Part shown: positions 1 to 14,162 of the stretch, one piece after another
Layout: each line of letters opens with the position of its first letter
How positions within the stretch are numbered: position 1 is the stretch's first letter
Assembly (NCBI RefSeq): GCF_033958435.1
Contig: NC_134138.1
Span: 266,825,798-266,889,797, forward strand
Source: Carettochelys insculpta
Lineage: Eukaryota > Chordata > Testudines > Carettochelyidae
Direction: 5' to 3'
DNA length: 64,000 bases
Made by a program: the position numbers and the translations under genes
The notes under the pieces: generated by a model
Seen by the model: only the letters and a program-made list of their open reading frames with translations
What the model was told of the DNA's origin: nothing
Database searches by the model: none

Positions 1-1
1 C

Positions 2-1111
2 GTCAAACAAGGATGCGTGCTTGCTCCAACATTGTTCGGGATCTTCTTCGCACTCCTCCTGAAGCATGCCTTTGGATCTTCAACAGAGGGCATCTTGCTA
101 CACACAAGATCTGATGGGAAACTGTTTAACCTTGCAAGGCTGAAAGCTAAGTCTAAGGTGCAGGAAGTCCTCATCAGAGATATGCTGTTCACAGACGATG
201 CTGCTGTAGTGTCTCATACAGAAGACCAGCTTCAAAAACTGCTGGATCAGTTCTCCAAAGCGTGCAAGGACTTTGGGCTTACCATCAGCCTAAAGAAGAC
301 AAACGTACTCGGTCAGGATGTTGCTGAATCCCCATCAATCAACATTGACAACTATACATTAGAGGTCGTCCACGAGTTCGTTTACCTCGGGTCCACCATC
401 ACTGACACCCTGTCATTGGAGACTGAGCTAAATAGGAGGATCGGAAAAGCAGCCACAACTCTGTCCAGACTCAGCAAGAGAGTGTGGAATAACAGCAAGC
501 TGTACACTCACAGCAAAATGCAAGTCTACAGAGCCTGCATCCTCAGCACCCTCCTTTATGGCAGCAAGACTTGGACCTTGTATGCCTGCCAGGAAAAGAG
601 GCTGAACGTCTTCCACTTGCGCTGCCTCAGGCGCATCCTTGGAATATCATGGAAGGACAGAGTGACCAACACCGCCGTCCTCGAGCAAGCTGGAATCCCA
701 ACCACGCACACCCTCCTCAGGCAGCGTCGACTCCGCTGGCTTGGCCACGTCCACAGGATGAATGATGGAAGGATTCCAAAAGACATCCTGTGTGGTGAGC
801 TAGCCTCTGGCAAAAGACCTCCCGGACGCCCCCAGTTGCGCTACAAAGATGTCTGCAAGAGAGACCTCAGAGAGGTAGATGTCGAGCTGGACAACTGGGA
901 AGAACTAGCAGACGACCGCAGCAGTTGGAGGCAGGGGTTACACGAGGGCCTTCAGAAGGGCGAGATGAAGATCAGACAGCTAGCAGAGGAGAAGCGCGTG
1001 CACAGAAAGCACAATAAGGACTTGCCAGACACCCACTACATCTGCAAGAGATGCAGCAAGGACTGTCACTCTCGTGTGGGTCTTCATAGTCACAATAGAC
1101 GCTGTAAATGA
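2..1111 (+). pseudogene. Non-LTR retrotransposon ORF2, C-terminal part of RT plus zinc-knuckle tail (5' side outside window)
   Basis: An open frame runs from the window edge to a stop at 1109-1111. It opens with VKQGCVLAPTLF, the reverse-transcriptase motif just before the catalytic box, and the box itself reads FTDDAA at about 187-204. A thumb region follows, with EFVYLGSTI and then LRQRRLRWLGHVHRMNDGRI, and the protein ends in a Cys/His cluster, ICKRCSKDC...H...C. This is the layout of endonuclease-RT LINEs of the RTE/Jockey-like group; I cannot fix the clade. The visible 370 codons contain no stop, so the copy is young. It is + strand like XYLB and sits in the intron upstream of exon 2. 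Matching DNA on the opposite strand occurs at 17886-18222. Confidence 0.85.
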
Positions 1112-1175
1112 AGTCCTCAATTGAAACTTTAAAGGGAGCGATCCATAGTCTATGCAAACTGAAGGATGCCTACTA
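1112..1175 (+). mobile_element. 3' UTR/end of the LINE at 2-1111
   Basis: The similarity to the inverted copy at 17886-18222 continues past the stop codon and ends at about 1174 in both copies, which marks the probable 3' end of the element. No poly(A) tail is visible. Confidence 0.6.
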
Positions 1176-1748
1176 CTACTTTCTGTCTTTCATTAAAAGT
1201 TTCTTTTCTACACTCAGACTCTGTGCTTGCGAGTGGGGAAGCATTGCCTCTCCGAGGTGGCCAGGTTTGTGTGAATTTCCCAGGCTACTGTGTGGGGGCT
1301 CAAGCTGGTTCTATGTGAGATGCATGAAAAGGAACTGCTAGATGTTGAATTTGGTCCTGGTTGCTGCTGACTCCTTCAGGCAGAAGGGTTACATATACAA
1401 ATGACAATTGTCCAGAAGAAAAATTCTTCCTGCCAGTGAGTGGGAAGCTCTCCCTTATGCATGTATAACATAATCTGTTAACTTTGCATACTTAAATATG
1501 TCATATTATACTGTTTCTAAGTTAAGCTTTCAAGTGTGAATCAGGTATTACTGATGTAGCGTTGCTTTTGTGATTCTGAGGCTAGCCAGCTGCAGTGCCT
1601 GGGCTAGTGCTTGTAGTAATTTTGGGTACCCAAGCTGAGAGATTGAAGGAGCATGGCTTTCAGAAGTTGCTGAGAACCCACTTGTTACAAACCGTTCTCC
1701 TTTTGAAAACATAGATTTATATTTTTGTGCACTTTTGATATCTTTCAG

Positions 1749-1831
1749 CTTAAAGTTATTGCCATCGATGAACAGCTGAGAGTCATCTATGAGGATAATG
1801 TTCAGTTTGACAAAGACCTTCTGGAATTTGG
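1749..1831 (+). CDS. XYLB: XYLB exon 2
   Basis: 83 nt, phase 0 start, between a pyrimidine-rich ...tctttcag acceptor and a gtatgt donor. It encodes 27 codons beginning LKVIAIDEQLRVIY and ends with GG, the first two bases of a Gly codon. This is the first beta-strand region of the FGGY N-terminal lobe, just after the DFSTQQ-type sugar-binding motif, which must lie in the upstream exon. The exon was recognised by homology; exon 1 was not found between 1112 and 1748. Confidence 0.95.
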
Positions 1832-3361
1832 GTATGTCTTTGAATTTTATTTTATTGTGATGTTCAGTCCTTTGCCATGTATTTTTGAAGAGCCTTACCC
1901 ATTTTAGTCCCATGAATTTTCTGAATACAGAGGCATGAACAGAGTTTCCGGATTGTGTCTGTGATTGGTATGTGGCTACTCTGCAAATGATGTAAACTTT
2001 TGTGAGTTTTCTTAAAGCCCCAGTTTCTGGAATCCTCTTACTGCAGAAGAATCTCAGCTTTCATTTAAAAAAGAAAAGATTTTAGCCTTTATTATTGTGG
2101 CAAAAAACTCGAAAACATGAAGTGAGTGCATCCTAAAACACCAGAAAAAGCAAATACTAACTGCCCCTAATTTATCATTTAAAAAAAAAAAGATTTTTAA
2201 GTTAATCTCATGAGTTTTTTGGGGGCTGACTCACGATTTTAAACGTGCAGATCGACAGTGCTCTCCTTGTGTTTGCAGGGGGATGCTATGCCAGCAGCAA
2301 ATAAGGTTTGGAAGGGATTTTTGGGAATATGCTGGAGTAGATCTGTTGACCAAAAATGCTCTTTGTGGATGTAAACGGGCAGTGCCTGCTACTTCAACAT
2401 GTAATCTGGAGTATCTACATTCCATCCCTCAAGTTCACAGACTTTTTGCGCAAAGGTTGTTTACTCAAATTTTATGTGACAGGAAGAGGATTTTGCCCAT
2501 GTTTTGATGTGAAACCATTGACAGTAAATATTAGGAAGTTTAAAAGATGTTTTGACTTCTGCCACACTGAGTTTAACTGGAGTATCAAAAACTCCATGTC
2601 CTTTATTTATATGAGTAAACTGAATAATCACAAAAGTTGCAGTAGATATACAGACTGTCAGACAGCCAATATCCTATAATATCTTCATTCAGTAAAGCTC
2701 ATTCAAGTTAAATCTTACTGAATTAATGTTAATGTTAATAGGTTTGGGGTACATGTGGATTCCTCAGGAAATAGCTTGGGTGATGGGAATGCAAATTCAC
2801 TCTTTTGAAGCCAGCCTTTTGAAGATATGGGCTGGACAGAGATCCATTTTGTACTAATTACTTGCTTCTGCAAACTCCATAGACCCCTGAAGTAAAAGGG
2901 AACTGAGCATATCATGAGTGTGCTTGTTCTCAGCTGAAGCTGTGATGCTCTTGTAACCAAAGACTCCTCTAGGGTTTGGAGTGTTGAAAGATATATCTTG
3001 CCAGAGCCCATGTTGGAGAGAGGCAACAGCTGGGGAGCTGAACTCCTGAGGGTGGATACCCTTGTAGAATCATCAAGGAGAGATACAAGTGCAACTTCCC
3101 TATCTGTGATCTTAAAACTTTGTCTACACTGTATCAGCTGTACCACTGAAGCACATGTTGCTGGATGTGGGCATCTGCTAATCAGCTGGGCAGCACGTGA
3201 ATTTCTCCTGGATGGCCATCAAAGTGCTCAGTTTATAGGAATATTTTTGTGTACTCTTTGCTCATAAATGATCATGTGAAAAAACTGCTTGAAGGAGGGA
3301 AAATGAATCAAATGTGAAAGGGTTTCCTCCTACCTCAAGGGACAATACTGTCTTTGTGCAG

Positions 3362-3431
3362 GACTCATTGTGGAGTCCATGTCCAGAGTGATAAGCGGAC
3401 AGTGACTTCTCCTGTGTTAATGTGGATCAAG
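3362..3431 (+). CDS. XYLB: XYLB exon 3
   Basis: 70 nt between ...tttgtgcag and gtaagaa. It completes the Gly codon and encodes THCGVHVQSDKRTVTSPVLM followed by WIK, matching the human GGVHVHKD...TSPVLMW segment. The conserved second Gly of the human GGVHV motif is Cys here (HCGVHV). It ends in phase 0. Confidence 0.95.
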
Positions 3432-4629
3432 GTAAGAACATATTTTAATTCTGGTTGCCTAAATTAAATTTGTTATTATACAATTCAGGATTATAATTAT
3501 GAGAAGCAATTAAGATTACCTTTCAAGCTAAGGTGTTTTGTTCGCTTGTTTTTTATTTCTTTTGCATGTTGCTCTATCTTTTTGAAATAAAAATTTTCAC
3601 ATCATGAACAAGTGAAGCTGGAATTCCTAAATTGTTATGCTTTGGTTTCTTCACTCTCCATTGTTTTTAATACTAGATGCGTGAAAAATAGAAGTTCTTT
3701 CCTAAGTTGTTTTGAACCCCTATCAGTTTAGCCATCAATAAATATTGCATCTGTTGCATAGAATTTAGTTCTATTTCCTTTTTTAAAGGGAGAAAAACAT
3801 TCTCTGTTTGCTGCCTTTGTTTCATATGGAAGAAGAGCCAGTTTTGCTTGGTTTACCTCTTTGTGCAACATCAGAGTTAATTTCATTGTGTGAGAATAAG
3901 ATTTATTAGCCAGTTTTTGTTGTCCTCTGTTGGCTGGCTAGCTGGTTCTGCAGCAGCTGATCATAGAACAATAGAACATATTTAGTTTAAAATACTGATG
4001 ATTTCCTTTTGTATTCTAAAAAACAGATATTCACAATTCAGGAAGAATTACTTATGTAGGTCCAGATTCTGTAAACTTTGCTCATACTGAATAGACTCTT
4101 ACCATGTAAGTACGGTAAACTCTTTCATATCTGGCAGGCACCCGATACGCAGATATTCTGAATAACAGAGAGGTATACCTAGCAATGCATAATGCTAAAG
4201 CAAAAACAGATTAGGTATTAAGAAACAAACAAAAATGTATGCAGAGTACTTTCTTTACCAACAACAGTAGTATTGTACACCGTAAACTTATGCTGCATTT
4301 GCTGTATTTATTTGTATTTACTTTCATTGTACTGTACTTATGGAAAATGTAACTAAAATTTGCTTATGGTTTAAATGCCAGTTATTTGAGCATTCTGGAT
4401 GATAGAATGCTGGATATGAAAGAGTTTACTGTATTGAGGCAACTTCTGTAGTGAAGTTGTGACTACGGGTGACAAAATCTCGGTCACAGTAATGACTATA
4501 TAAAAGTAGATTAATTTTTGGCTGTAAATTACTTCAGAATATGCTTTGAAAAATCTCATGGCAAGAGCAAAATTTTTAGATTTGAGCATCTAAAAGTTAA
4601 GTGCTTAAAATCCGTATTTTTCTATCTGA

Positions 4630-4720
4630 ATAAAACATCTGAATTTCAGAGGTGCTGAACTCTGATATTTCCTATTGAAGTCAGTGGGAGTTGAGGATGC
4701 TCAATATCTTGCAAAATCAG
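4630..4720 (+). repeat. Ancient amniote interspersed repeat fragment
   Basis: The stretch around 'tcagaggtgctgaactctg' and 'gaagtcagtgggagttgagg' is a pattern I recognise as a widespread old amniote repeat that forms imperfect hairpins. A reverse-strand copy lies at 18870-18975. I cannot give a family name. Confidence 0.5.
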
Positions 4721-5102
4721 ACCTCACCCCACAGACCCATTTGGGTTTGTCAAATGTAAGAACAAAATAATTTGTCCCATCTTGTACCAACAACCTCAAC
4801 GATGTCTCTGTAATATATTTAAATTGTGTGAAAACCAAACAAAAGCCAAAATCTACTGCTTAGTTTTTTATGATTCAACCTGTTTGAAGGTTTTTTTCTG
4901 TATTTCCATTTTTCTAAATGGGCCTCTGCTTAATAAACTAATTTATTCAATTTCTTAAAAAATCCCTAGTCATTAGCTAATTTTTCACCTGTTACTGAGC
5001 CCTTATCACTGATGACAGACACTTACAATTTAATTCTGAGGACTAAATATGCATAATTTGATAGCTCATTACAATCACTCTTGATTCTGTTTGTTCTTGT
5101 AG

Positions 5103-5192
<90 letters not shown>

Positions 5193-5544
5193 TAAGGGGG
5201 AAAAAATCAGTCATATTGTTTATCCTCTACAGTGCTAAGGAATATCCATACTTTTTATTTAGTTGTATTCAGCAGCACCTAAAGGCCTCAATTAGATTCA
5301 AAGTTTCAATGTACCAGACATTGTGTAAATACGTAATAAGAGCAAGACACCGCCTGAAGTATTTAACAGCTAATTTAATACAAGATGCAACTTGCATACA
5401 ACTGCAAGAAGAGTATGGGGTAGGGAGGAGAAGGATAACAGTATATTTACATGGGATGTGTATACAATTAAACAGTTTCAAGTTATTTAAATATTGACAC
5501 ATATGGTGATCTATTATGGTTTTGCAAACTTAGTGGTTTTGACA

Positions 5545-5800
5545 GCCACCATGGGCCCTGGGGCAAGGTGGGAGTGGGGGGCCCTGGTTCCCTGCCCCAG
5601 AAGGAGTGGGGCCAAAAGCAGTTGGTTCTCAGTGCCATCCAGACCACGGAGCTGGCCATGCCCCCTCCCCCCAAACCGCACGGCTGTGTGCAGCCAGAGG
5701 CTCTTCAGAGGCATCTGGGGGCAATTGCTTCTTTCCCCCACATTAGTGGGCTATGCAAACTAGAACCATTGTTTGAGATGGAGGAGGAGGTTTGAGTTGT
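5545..5800. repeat. GC-rich unclassified block in intron 4
   Basis: About 250 bases of G/C-rich sequence stand out from the AT-rich intron around them and produce short open frames on both strands (for example 5483-5674 and 5568-5795). No protein family is recognisable. Probably a decayed transposon interior. Confidence 0.35.
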
Positions 5801-6843
5801 TATGTCTGCAAGATTGTTTTGTAGGCACTTAAGGAGAGGGGAATTTAACAAAGAGCTGAACATGCCAAATCCATTCAAGGTGTAGAGCATCTCTCTCATC
5901 ATAGGTCTTTATTTGCTGAATAGTACACCAGGTATCCTCAGGAATAATAGAAACCAAAGGATGTCTGTCTTGTGTGCAGATGCGTAGGAGATGTGTCTCA
6001 CTGTGCCGTTGCTTAGCACTTCTCTAATTTAACCTGCATTACATATCACCTTTATTTTAAAGATGTCAAAGTACTTAGATATTTAATCATGAATTAGACA
6101 TCACACCATGCCTGTGAGGTAAGCAATTCTTAGACCCCGTCAGCAGTCATGTAAAGTGAAGTGAAGAGAGATTAGGGCAGGCATTATCAAAAATATCCAC
6201 TAATTTTTGGTGTCTGTTATTAGTTGCTCAGTTAGAGACTCCTAGGACTGGTTAATCAGAGGCAATAAGCCCTTGCAGTCTCCATTAACTTCAGTTAAAT
6301 GTTTGGGTGCTTAGAGAATTGGAGGCTATATATTTCAAGTGTCTGTATATTTGAATATCCAAAATTAGTGGGGCCTAATGGACTGGGTTACACAGTGGAT
6401 AAATGGCAAAGTACCTTGAGTATAATTAAAGAACCAGGCTTTCTGATACTCTTCTTTTATCATTAGACAAAGAGTGTAACCCTGTGTGCAGGGCCCAAAA
6501 TGACAGAAAGTCATTCTGTGGGTGCACTTTAAAGTTATGCTTTTATGGTAGACACCTTGGGTAAGGCAATAGCTGTAATTAGCAATATTATACTACTGCT
6601 CTGTAGATGCTGTTTTAATTAGTGGCTTACATTTTTGCCAGGTAAACTCCTTTATTTGATGATTTGGCATAGACATTTCTCGTTCTTGAAATATAATTAA
6701 ATGAGTTAATTGGCCTGGATGTCTCAAATAAAGGCAAACTGTTAATTAAGTGATTTGTTTCTCATTTTGGACGTGGTTCTCCACTTTTGATGTTTGAAAT
6801 CCAGATTGGGATCTGTATTTGACATCATGCGGACCAGCTTTAA

Positions 6844-7068
<225 letters not shown>

Positions 7069-7430
7069 TAGCTCAGGGATTTTAATATTGGCATGACAGC
7101 ATAAAATTTGTTTAAAACATGCAGCATCCAGTCAGCATCACAACATATGACATATGGTCTGTTTATTGAATTATAAAGCTTAAACATTTTTAAAGAACTT
7201 TGCCAGTATGGATAATAGTAAACTTCCAACTGCCAGATACTTAGACTGGATGACACGGAATGGATCATTTGATAATTGCCATATTCTGTTTATTCCCTTT
7301 GAAGCATCTGCCATTTGCCACTGGGTTAGAAGTACCCTTGGCCCTTCTTATGTTCTGTTGCATTTGGGCCCAGTGTGGACACAAACACTTTATGAGTGTG
7401 AAAGTGCCTCCTGAAGTGATAATTTGGTGA

Positions 7431-7664
<234 letters not shown>

Positions 7665-8078
7665 TAAGAGTGATATCTCAATGGGGCTGAAACTTACGAA
7701 AAGCTAAGTTTAGCCTGTATATTGAAAAAACTGCCAGACAGTGAAATGTATTTGGCTTTGCAGTAGCTTCACAAAGGTAGGTGTTTTGCTTGGTTGTTGT
7801 AAAATTGGATTAGTTAAAGGACTAGAAAATGGGTTGTATGCATCAATCCTGTATTGGCACAAAAAGTGACTGGATTAACTATTATTAACGTAAATTACAT
7901 CTGTAATTCTGTGGGTCAGATCCTCAGCTGGTGGAGCTATGGTAATTTACACAAGTTGAGGACCTCTCTCTTTGAGCTCAGGTGAGGAAAAAAACGATTC
8001 AGAAGCAGGAGACCGTGGACTAAAATTTTATTAAAAGGAGGAGGGAGATACATAATTCGCTTCTGCCTCTGATGATAG

Positions 8079-8340
8079 TACAAGAAGCAATGGGCTTATA
8101 GTGTGGCAAAGGAAGTTTAGGTTGGACACCAGGAAACCTTCCTAACTGTCAGGGTGGTTAAGCACTGGAGTGCATTGCCTAGGGAGGTCATGGAATCTCC
8201 ATTGTCAGAGATTTTTAACAGCAAGTTAGAGAAATACCTGTCAAGCACAGTCTAGCTGGTGCTTGCTCTTCCTAGGAGTGCAGGGACCTAGAGTTGATGA
8301 CCTCTCAAGGTTCCTTCCCGTTCAAGTATTCTATGAAGTT
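8079..8340 (+). mobile_element. CR1 retrotransposon, 5'-truncated 3' end
   Basis: The sequence has the typical CR1 3' region: 'gcaatgggcttat', 'tttaggttggacacca', 'ccttcctaactgtcagggt', 'attgcctagggaggtcatgg', 'gttgatgacctctcaagg', and it ends near 'tattctatgaa'. It is about 260 bp, + strand, in intron 6, and clearly diverged. CR1 elements are usually 5'-truncated like this. Confidence 0.85.
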
Positions 8341-9223
8341 TTAATTTTTGCTTTCATGCAGATTCTCATAGTAATAACATATAGACATGATTCTAAATAC
8401 AGTTGCCCTTGACCAGCCCAACTTACTCCTTTGCAGTTTTAATTTTAGTTAAATTAATAAACCTCTATAAACAAGAAATGTGGAGCCATGCCACACCACT
8501 ATCAATCTCTACTCAACACCATCTTTTCGTAAGCAAGGGAAAAATAAAACAGGCCTTTCAGCACTCCATGGAGCCTAATAATTTCAGACCATTGTGGGTC
8601 TTGGGGATAAGTGAGTTCTAATTGTCCATGGTCCCCCATCACCTTACCCTTCTTACTGCTGTGAGGCTTCAGATCAGGTAACTCCTCCTACCTCAACTGT
8701 GACAATATGTCCTAGAGGTAGAGGAGTCTTTTATATCAGAGGCACACACACTTTTCCAGTCACTCCCTTCCCCTGCCCCACCATTCATGGAATTTGTTCC
8801 CATCACTTGTAATTTGAAGTAATCCTTTACTTCTCTGCTGCTGCTGGTGTAACACTGCCCTCAGAGGTGAGCAGCTGAAGAGTTGGGGCTGCTGGATGGG
8901 GCATTTGTGCTATTAGTGATGTGGGAAGACTGTTTTTTAATCCTGGTCTTGTCCTGCCTCACAATATGCCCTTTATTTTTATCCCACAGTACCCACTGTT
9001 ATTTTTATCTCATTCCTGCTGTTTTGGCAGTGGGTTCTGCGGGGTCTTTGAGATCCCAGGTTCTTTGTGCTCCTCCCTCTCTCAAGAAGTTCTTGCATCC
9101 CCAGTTTGTACAACACTGTTTTAGCATATATAGGTATCACGTAGTTAACAGTTTGTGAGTGATGATGACTTCATGAAGATGTTTCATTCACATGCATAGC
9201 TCCATTTGAGTCATTGTGCAGTG

Positions 9224-9618
9224 TGGCTGGGTCCACGCTAGAGAGCTTTGTCAACAGAAGGGGTCTTCTGTCTACATACCTCAGGGAGCGAAGCATTCTG
9301 TCGACAGATTCTTGACAGAACTCTGCATTTGCCTTGACAGTATTATCTCTCAAAAATTTGAGGTGTAACAATCTCTGGACACGGTACTGTCGACAAAAGT
9401 GCATTGTAGACAGTTTTGTCTACAGAGAGGCTTCTGATTGGTGGGCATCCCTCTTTGCAGACCTGCCATTCTTTTGGCAGCAGAAGGCAGTACAGTCTGG
9501 CAGTTCTCTGTCAACAGAGCAAGTTGTGTGTAGATGCAATCTGTCGACAGATGTTCTGTCAAGGTTTCCCTGTTGACAGTAATGTTTGTCGACAGGTGCT
9601 TCTAGCGTAGAGATAGCC
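9224..9618. mobile_element. Non-autonomous DNA transposon (MITE A) rich in TGTCGACA palindromes
   Basis: The ends are inverted repeats: GGCTGGGTCCACGCTAGA at the left against the complement of TCTAGCGTAGAGATAGCC at the right. The three bases TGT flank both sides, a possible 3-bp target duplication. The interior holds about ten near-palindromes of the type TGTCRACA (TGTCGACA, TGTCAACA, TGTTGACA). The same design is seen at 17555-17835 and 19420-19838. No transposase is encoded; the 3-bp duplication and the GGCT...AGCC ends suggest mobilisation by a PIF/Harbinger enzyme (inference). Confidence 0.7.
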
Positions 9619-10160
9619 TGTATGTTTACTGAATTGAAACGAAATATTAAACAATGTAGAATGTTTCCTTTTACCTTATAACAGGCAATCAATTAACTTA
9701 AAAAGTTTGGCATCTTAAGTGTTTTTCCTTTATAGAATTTAATACATATATGAAAAATAATTACTCTTTTTAGCCATTAATTATTTCTGGCTTGAAATAC
9801 CCGCTGCCTGATTTACCCCACCTGTGGAGAGTTGTATAAGTTAGACATAGTTCAAGGCTCTGGAGGCAATGTTTGCATTGTGTTGGGTTCCTCTGTATGT
9901 AGTAAGTTATGGTTCATTCCATTGAACTGTCATTTCCGAAACATAAATTATGGATAGTAATGTGTTTTCACAGCCTTTTTCCAAAAGGTGAGCAAAACTC
10001 TCATAATGAGACTATGCATTATAGCCTGCTTAGTGCAGATTACTTGCAGTGCACTGGCTTTCATCATGCATCAGGCAAATTAAATATCCAAAGTGCAATA
10101 TACTGAACTCATTACACAGAGTTAATGATTATTGACTCCATTTAGCATTTGTATTTCTAA

Positions 10161-10331
<171 letters not shown>

Positions 10332-11164
10332 TAAAAAGAGTTTCTTGCATTCATTTTCATAATGCAAAATAGGTCATATGGGAGGTGACGACAATTAAAA
10401 GAGTTGTTTTTTTAATCACTTATCTGGCAGATGAAAATCAAATATCTGAGGTTTAACATTGTGCATTTAACATTGTGAATGATTCTGTTTCTGGGTTACG
10501 ACATTTTGAATCCAAGTTTTAGTAGGGCTTAGTTTTGCCTGCACAAAATTGTGTGTGTACCAGTTGATACATCCAAAACAGCCCTTTGCATTTATCGGTG
10601 CAATGCATGTTGATGTAAAACCAGTGCCAGGAAGTGTTAACTGGGACAAATTAGAGGTTGAGTTGAGACCTTTTTGACTGATTGACCCTTGAAGGTTAAT
10701 TTGATCTCTGTACGTAATTAAGAGAACTATTTACACATTTCAAATGAAAGTTGCCCTTTTCATGACATTTCAGAAACGAACAATAACAATGATTATTTTA
10801 ATTGCTTGTGGCTGAAAAGCTAATGTTCTGCCTCAAGCAGTGACTGATACTCCATGTTTCTGAGCAAGGTGATAAACCCCAGCAATGCATGTTGGCAGCA
10901 GTGTATCTGAAGGAAGGATGTATACCCTGAAGGATGAGATCTGTTTGAGATTCCTGGTTTAGCATTTATTACTGCACTTGATAAAATATCGAGGGCTTTT
11001 AAATTCCCTTATTAGTATGGACCATTTAACTTCCAGCAGAAATAAACAGTATGTTTTGCTTTGTAAAACTTTGCTTTGTAAAAAATTATTTTCTTTAATA
11101 TTGTTTTGTCTATATTTTCATGAATGTCATTGTGGCACCTCTTGTTCTAGTGTGGGAAGGTGTG

Positions 11165-11215
11165 GAATAGGGGAAAGCGGGGGACTGGACTGGATGACCT
11201 CTTGAGGTTCCTGTG
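11165..11215 (+). mobile_element. Short CR1 3'-end remnant
   Basis: The piece 'gggggactggactggatgac' followed by 'ctcttgaggttcc' matches the last 40 or so bases of CR1 consensus tails. Too short for classification beyond that. Confidence 0.55.
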
Positions 11216-12331
11216 TATATCTCCATAAAGACAGACAGTATATTCTGGTCAAAAAGTTAAGAGTAAGTTCATACAGAAGTGAATTAAACCAGGGTCCTTG
11301 TGAACTGAGCTCTTGATCAGAGGAAGTTTGGAGGCTGGAGCCTACATTGTAACTTTGGCTTCCCTAGTTGTGCTGAAAGATTTGTGGCAGTGCCATGTTT
11401 TAACCAGTGCCATATTGTCTCTTGGTAAGGATACTTCTTGAGGACCATTAGGCGGCACACACTAGCTTGGTAGCTCACTATAGAGGATGCAGTGTGTTCT
11501 TTCCACTGTGTCAGCCGGTTTTGCTGTCTGGTTTAAAGAGTTGAGCCAGAACCAGCCCTTAACTCAACCCTCCTCATTCTCTTTCAGGCAGTTGCTGCTG
11601 TCGCAGCAGCAGGAAAGGAAGGGCCCATCTCAGCTACGCTGAGAAGTGTCCTGGGTAGTGCCTAAAGAGGAGATAGAGGGCCATTAAGCCTTGCCATCCT
11701 TAGGACTCTCCTTAGGAGCCAGCTGAAATCTCTCTCTGAGCAGATAGTCTGCAGCATAGTAGCAGATAGCATTGCAATTGTTGACAGAGAGCTAATTGCA
11801 GGCGCTCTGTCAGAGGGCTAGTTGCAGGGGTGGACTATATTGCCTGACTTAGGAAGATGTGGATGGGCTCAGGAAGACGAGCTCATGTAGAGGTGACGGA
11901 AGAGACTCTTGCTAGAGGCAGCAAAAGTTTGCAGGATCTAATCCTTGTTTAGTTTTGGTTTCACTTTGGAGTCACTGGGGGATGATATGGGTATGGCTTC
12001 TGTGCTGTCACGCAAGCTTTGATTTTTTTTGCCTCACTGTTTTTTGTATGCAGACTTTTTTTAGATACATGATAGCTGTGCAGTAATTCATGCTAAGGCA
12101 GAATATGTATATTTTGTACGTTCTGTGGAATTCCTTTTTAGATAGATATCTTGTATAAGCCCAGGCAGAAAACTTCTACTGCACAATCCTTTTAGATAGT
12201 TCTTTTTCTGTCAGACATGATCCATTGATGAGATTTTATCAATAAGTTGTTGCTTTCATTTACACAAACTGCAGTTGTTTTGGCATGAATATTCATGGAC
12301 GTTATTATCTCACATTCTCTCTATCTTTCAG

Positions 12332-12404
12332 CGAATCTCTGTGGTTAGTAGCTTTGCAGCATCCCTTTTTCTAGGTGCTTATGCACCCATTGATTATTGT
12401 GATG
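12332..12404 (+). CDS. XYLB: XYLB exon 8
   Basis: 73 nt between ...tatctttcag and gtaagt. It encodes RISVVSSFAASLFLGAYAPI and DYCD, and ends one base into a Gly codon. The SFAASLFLG segment is typical of vertebrate XYLB. Confidence 0.95.
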
Positions 12405-13518
12405 GTAAGTACTGTCTTTCTTCCTTTTTTCGGTGGGGACAGTCCTGCATGGGAGTTTCCCTTGTCTCTTCTGTGAGCCCTTTGCCTGCAGGTGTGTGCA
12501 TGTGTATGTGTGTATGCACACACAAATGCTGACTTCCTCTTTCTTATAGGATTCCTCAAAGGTTTTTTAAAAGATGGGTTTGTGTCCTTTATTTTTCTGC
12601 TTTGTGAAGTGTGAAGGAGGTCTGAAATGTCTGTTGTCATAGTTATGATTTTGTGGGTGTTGCCTTAGACTTGGCATTTCTGATATTTCTGTTTTTCCAT
12701 AATTTTAGTAGGTTGGGCCTCACAAAATGAATGAATTTCTCGCCTCGCTTGATGAACAAATTTATAGGGGGGAAAAAAAAACTCTCTCCAAAGTGTTCAT
12801 TGGCTGGTTTTGTTAAGCAGGTGTTAACTAAAGCAAACAAATGAAAGGGTTTAAAATGAGCTAAGTAAAAAATCCCATACTTTTTTATTTCTCGATGTTC
12901 ACTTTATTGTGATGACTCTGTTGGTATTTTTTCAGTCATTAAAGTGAGCCAAGGCAGGGTCTGAACTGCTAAAGAGAATGTCAGCAAAAATGAATAAAAA
13001 TGGAATAGATCTTCTTTTGCATCACAACACAGGCAAAGTGACTAGCCCAGTTATTCTTATCTTTTCAGGTTACCTTTAAGTTTTCAGCTTTCGAACAACA
13101 GCTACCAAGAAAACCTCTCACCTGCTATGTATCCCATTGTTTCTAATAAAATACTTGATTCCCTGTCAGAAACTAAGGAGATCTATTCTAGAGGTTTATT
13201 GTTAGAAATTGAGACTGTCAGTGGAGTAGCAGCCTGAAAAAGGTGGTGGAGGTAGAATTGCAGATACATGTGGAGAATCAAATTCAACTCACTATTTCAT
13301 CTCCCTTCTAGTTAACAGGCTTGGAAGAGGAAGGGCGGTAACTCACATTAGCAAGGTGGCAAGGAATTCACTATTCCTCATTTGGGAGTTTGGGACCTCA
13401 CTTATGCTTAAGGCTCTGTGTAGATTGAGGCGGTAGGGACAGACAAACATCCAACTTAAAAATGTCCTCCTTTAGGTCCTCTGAACCCACTTGGCCAGCT
13501 GAGCCCCTTTTTCTCTGA
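12405..13518 (+). other. Start of intron 8, no gene seen
   Basis: AT-rich intron sequence between exon 8 and the Harbinger insertion. Apart from the TG/CA repeat I see no recognisable gene or element. Confidence 0.6.
12483..12528. repeat. TG/CA-rich simple repeat
   Basis: Alternating TG followed by CA dinucleotides ('tgtgcatgtgtatgtgtgta' then 'tgcacacacaaa') just after exon 8. A short imperfect microsatellite with hairpin potential. Confidence 0.6.
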
Positions 13519-14162
13519 GGCTGTGGCTACACTAGCCCCCACCTTTTGAAAGGCATATGCTAATGAGCCATTTTGGCAGCTGCTAATGAGGTGCTGTCAT
13601 GCATATGCAGTGCCTCATTTGCATAATAGCATCTCCAGCCGGGTGTCAGCCTCATGGGCATCTCCTGAGCCTGGCAGTGCACCATCAGGTACGTATCCCA
13701 CAGGGCACAGACCCACTGAGCATGGGGCGGGGGGCACTAGTTGACTTAATCCCCACAACACCCCAGCCTGACATGGCCCGGGCAATCCACAGCACAGGAA
13801 CAGTGCCACAGCCACCAGTGCCCAGCAGCACCTCCACCCATGGACAGTGCTGTGCCCCAACCCTGGTGGGAGGGAAGAGGGGAGGACCACTGGAGGGGGC
13901 CACCCACAGGATCACTGCACGCATCAATGGGGGATGGATGGGGCGGGGAGACAGGCCCTTGGGGGGATGAGGGGGTGGGCCACGGGTCAAGGCTGGGTAC
14001 TCACGGCCTCCCTTTCCCCCTATTTCTGCATCCGCACCATCCATCGTCCTCGACAGCCCTCCCAGACCACTGGAGCACCAGCTGTCGGGGACACCGCCTG
14101 CCCCAGTCTGGGTCCACTCCCGGGGGTGACACTGCTGCACCACCACCACCTACGACCCAGAG

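Noticed and set aside
1112..1748. Search for XYLB exon 1
   Set aside because: No sequence coding for a GWDFSTQQ-like start with a donor site was found; it must lie upstream of the window.
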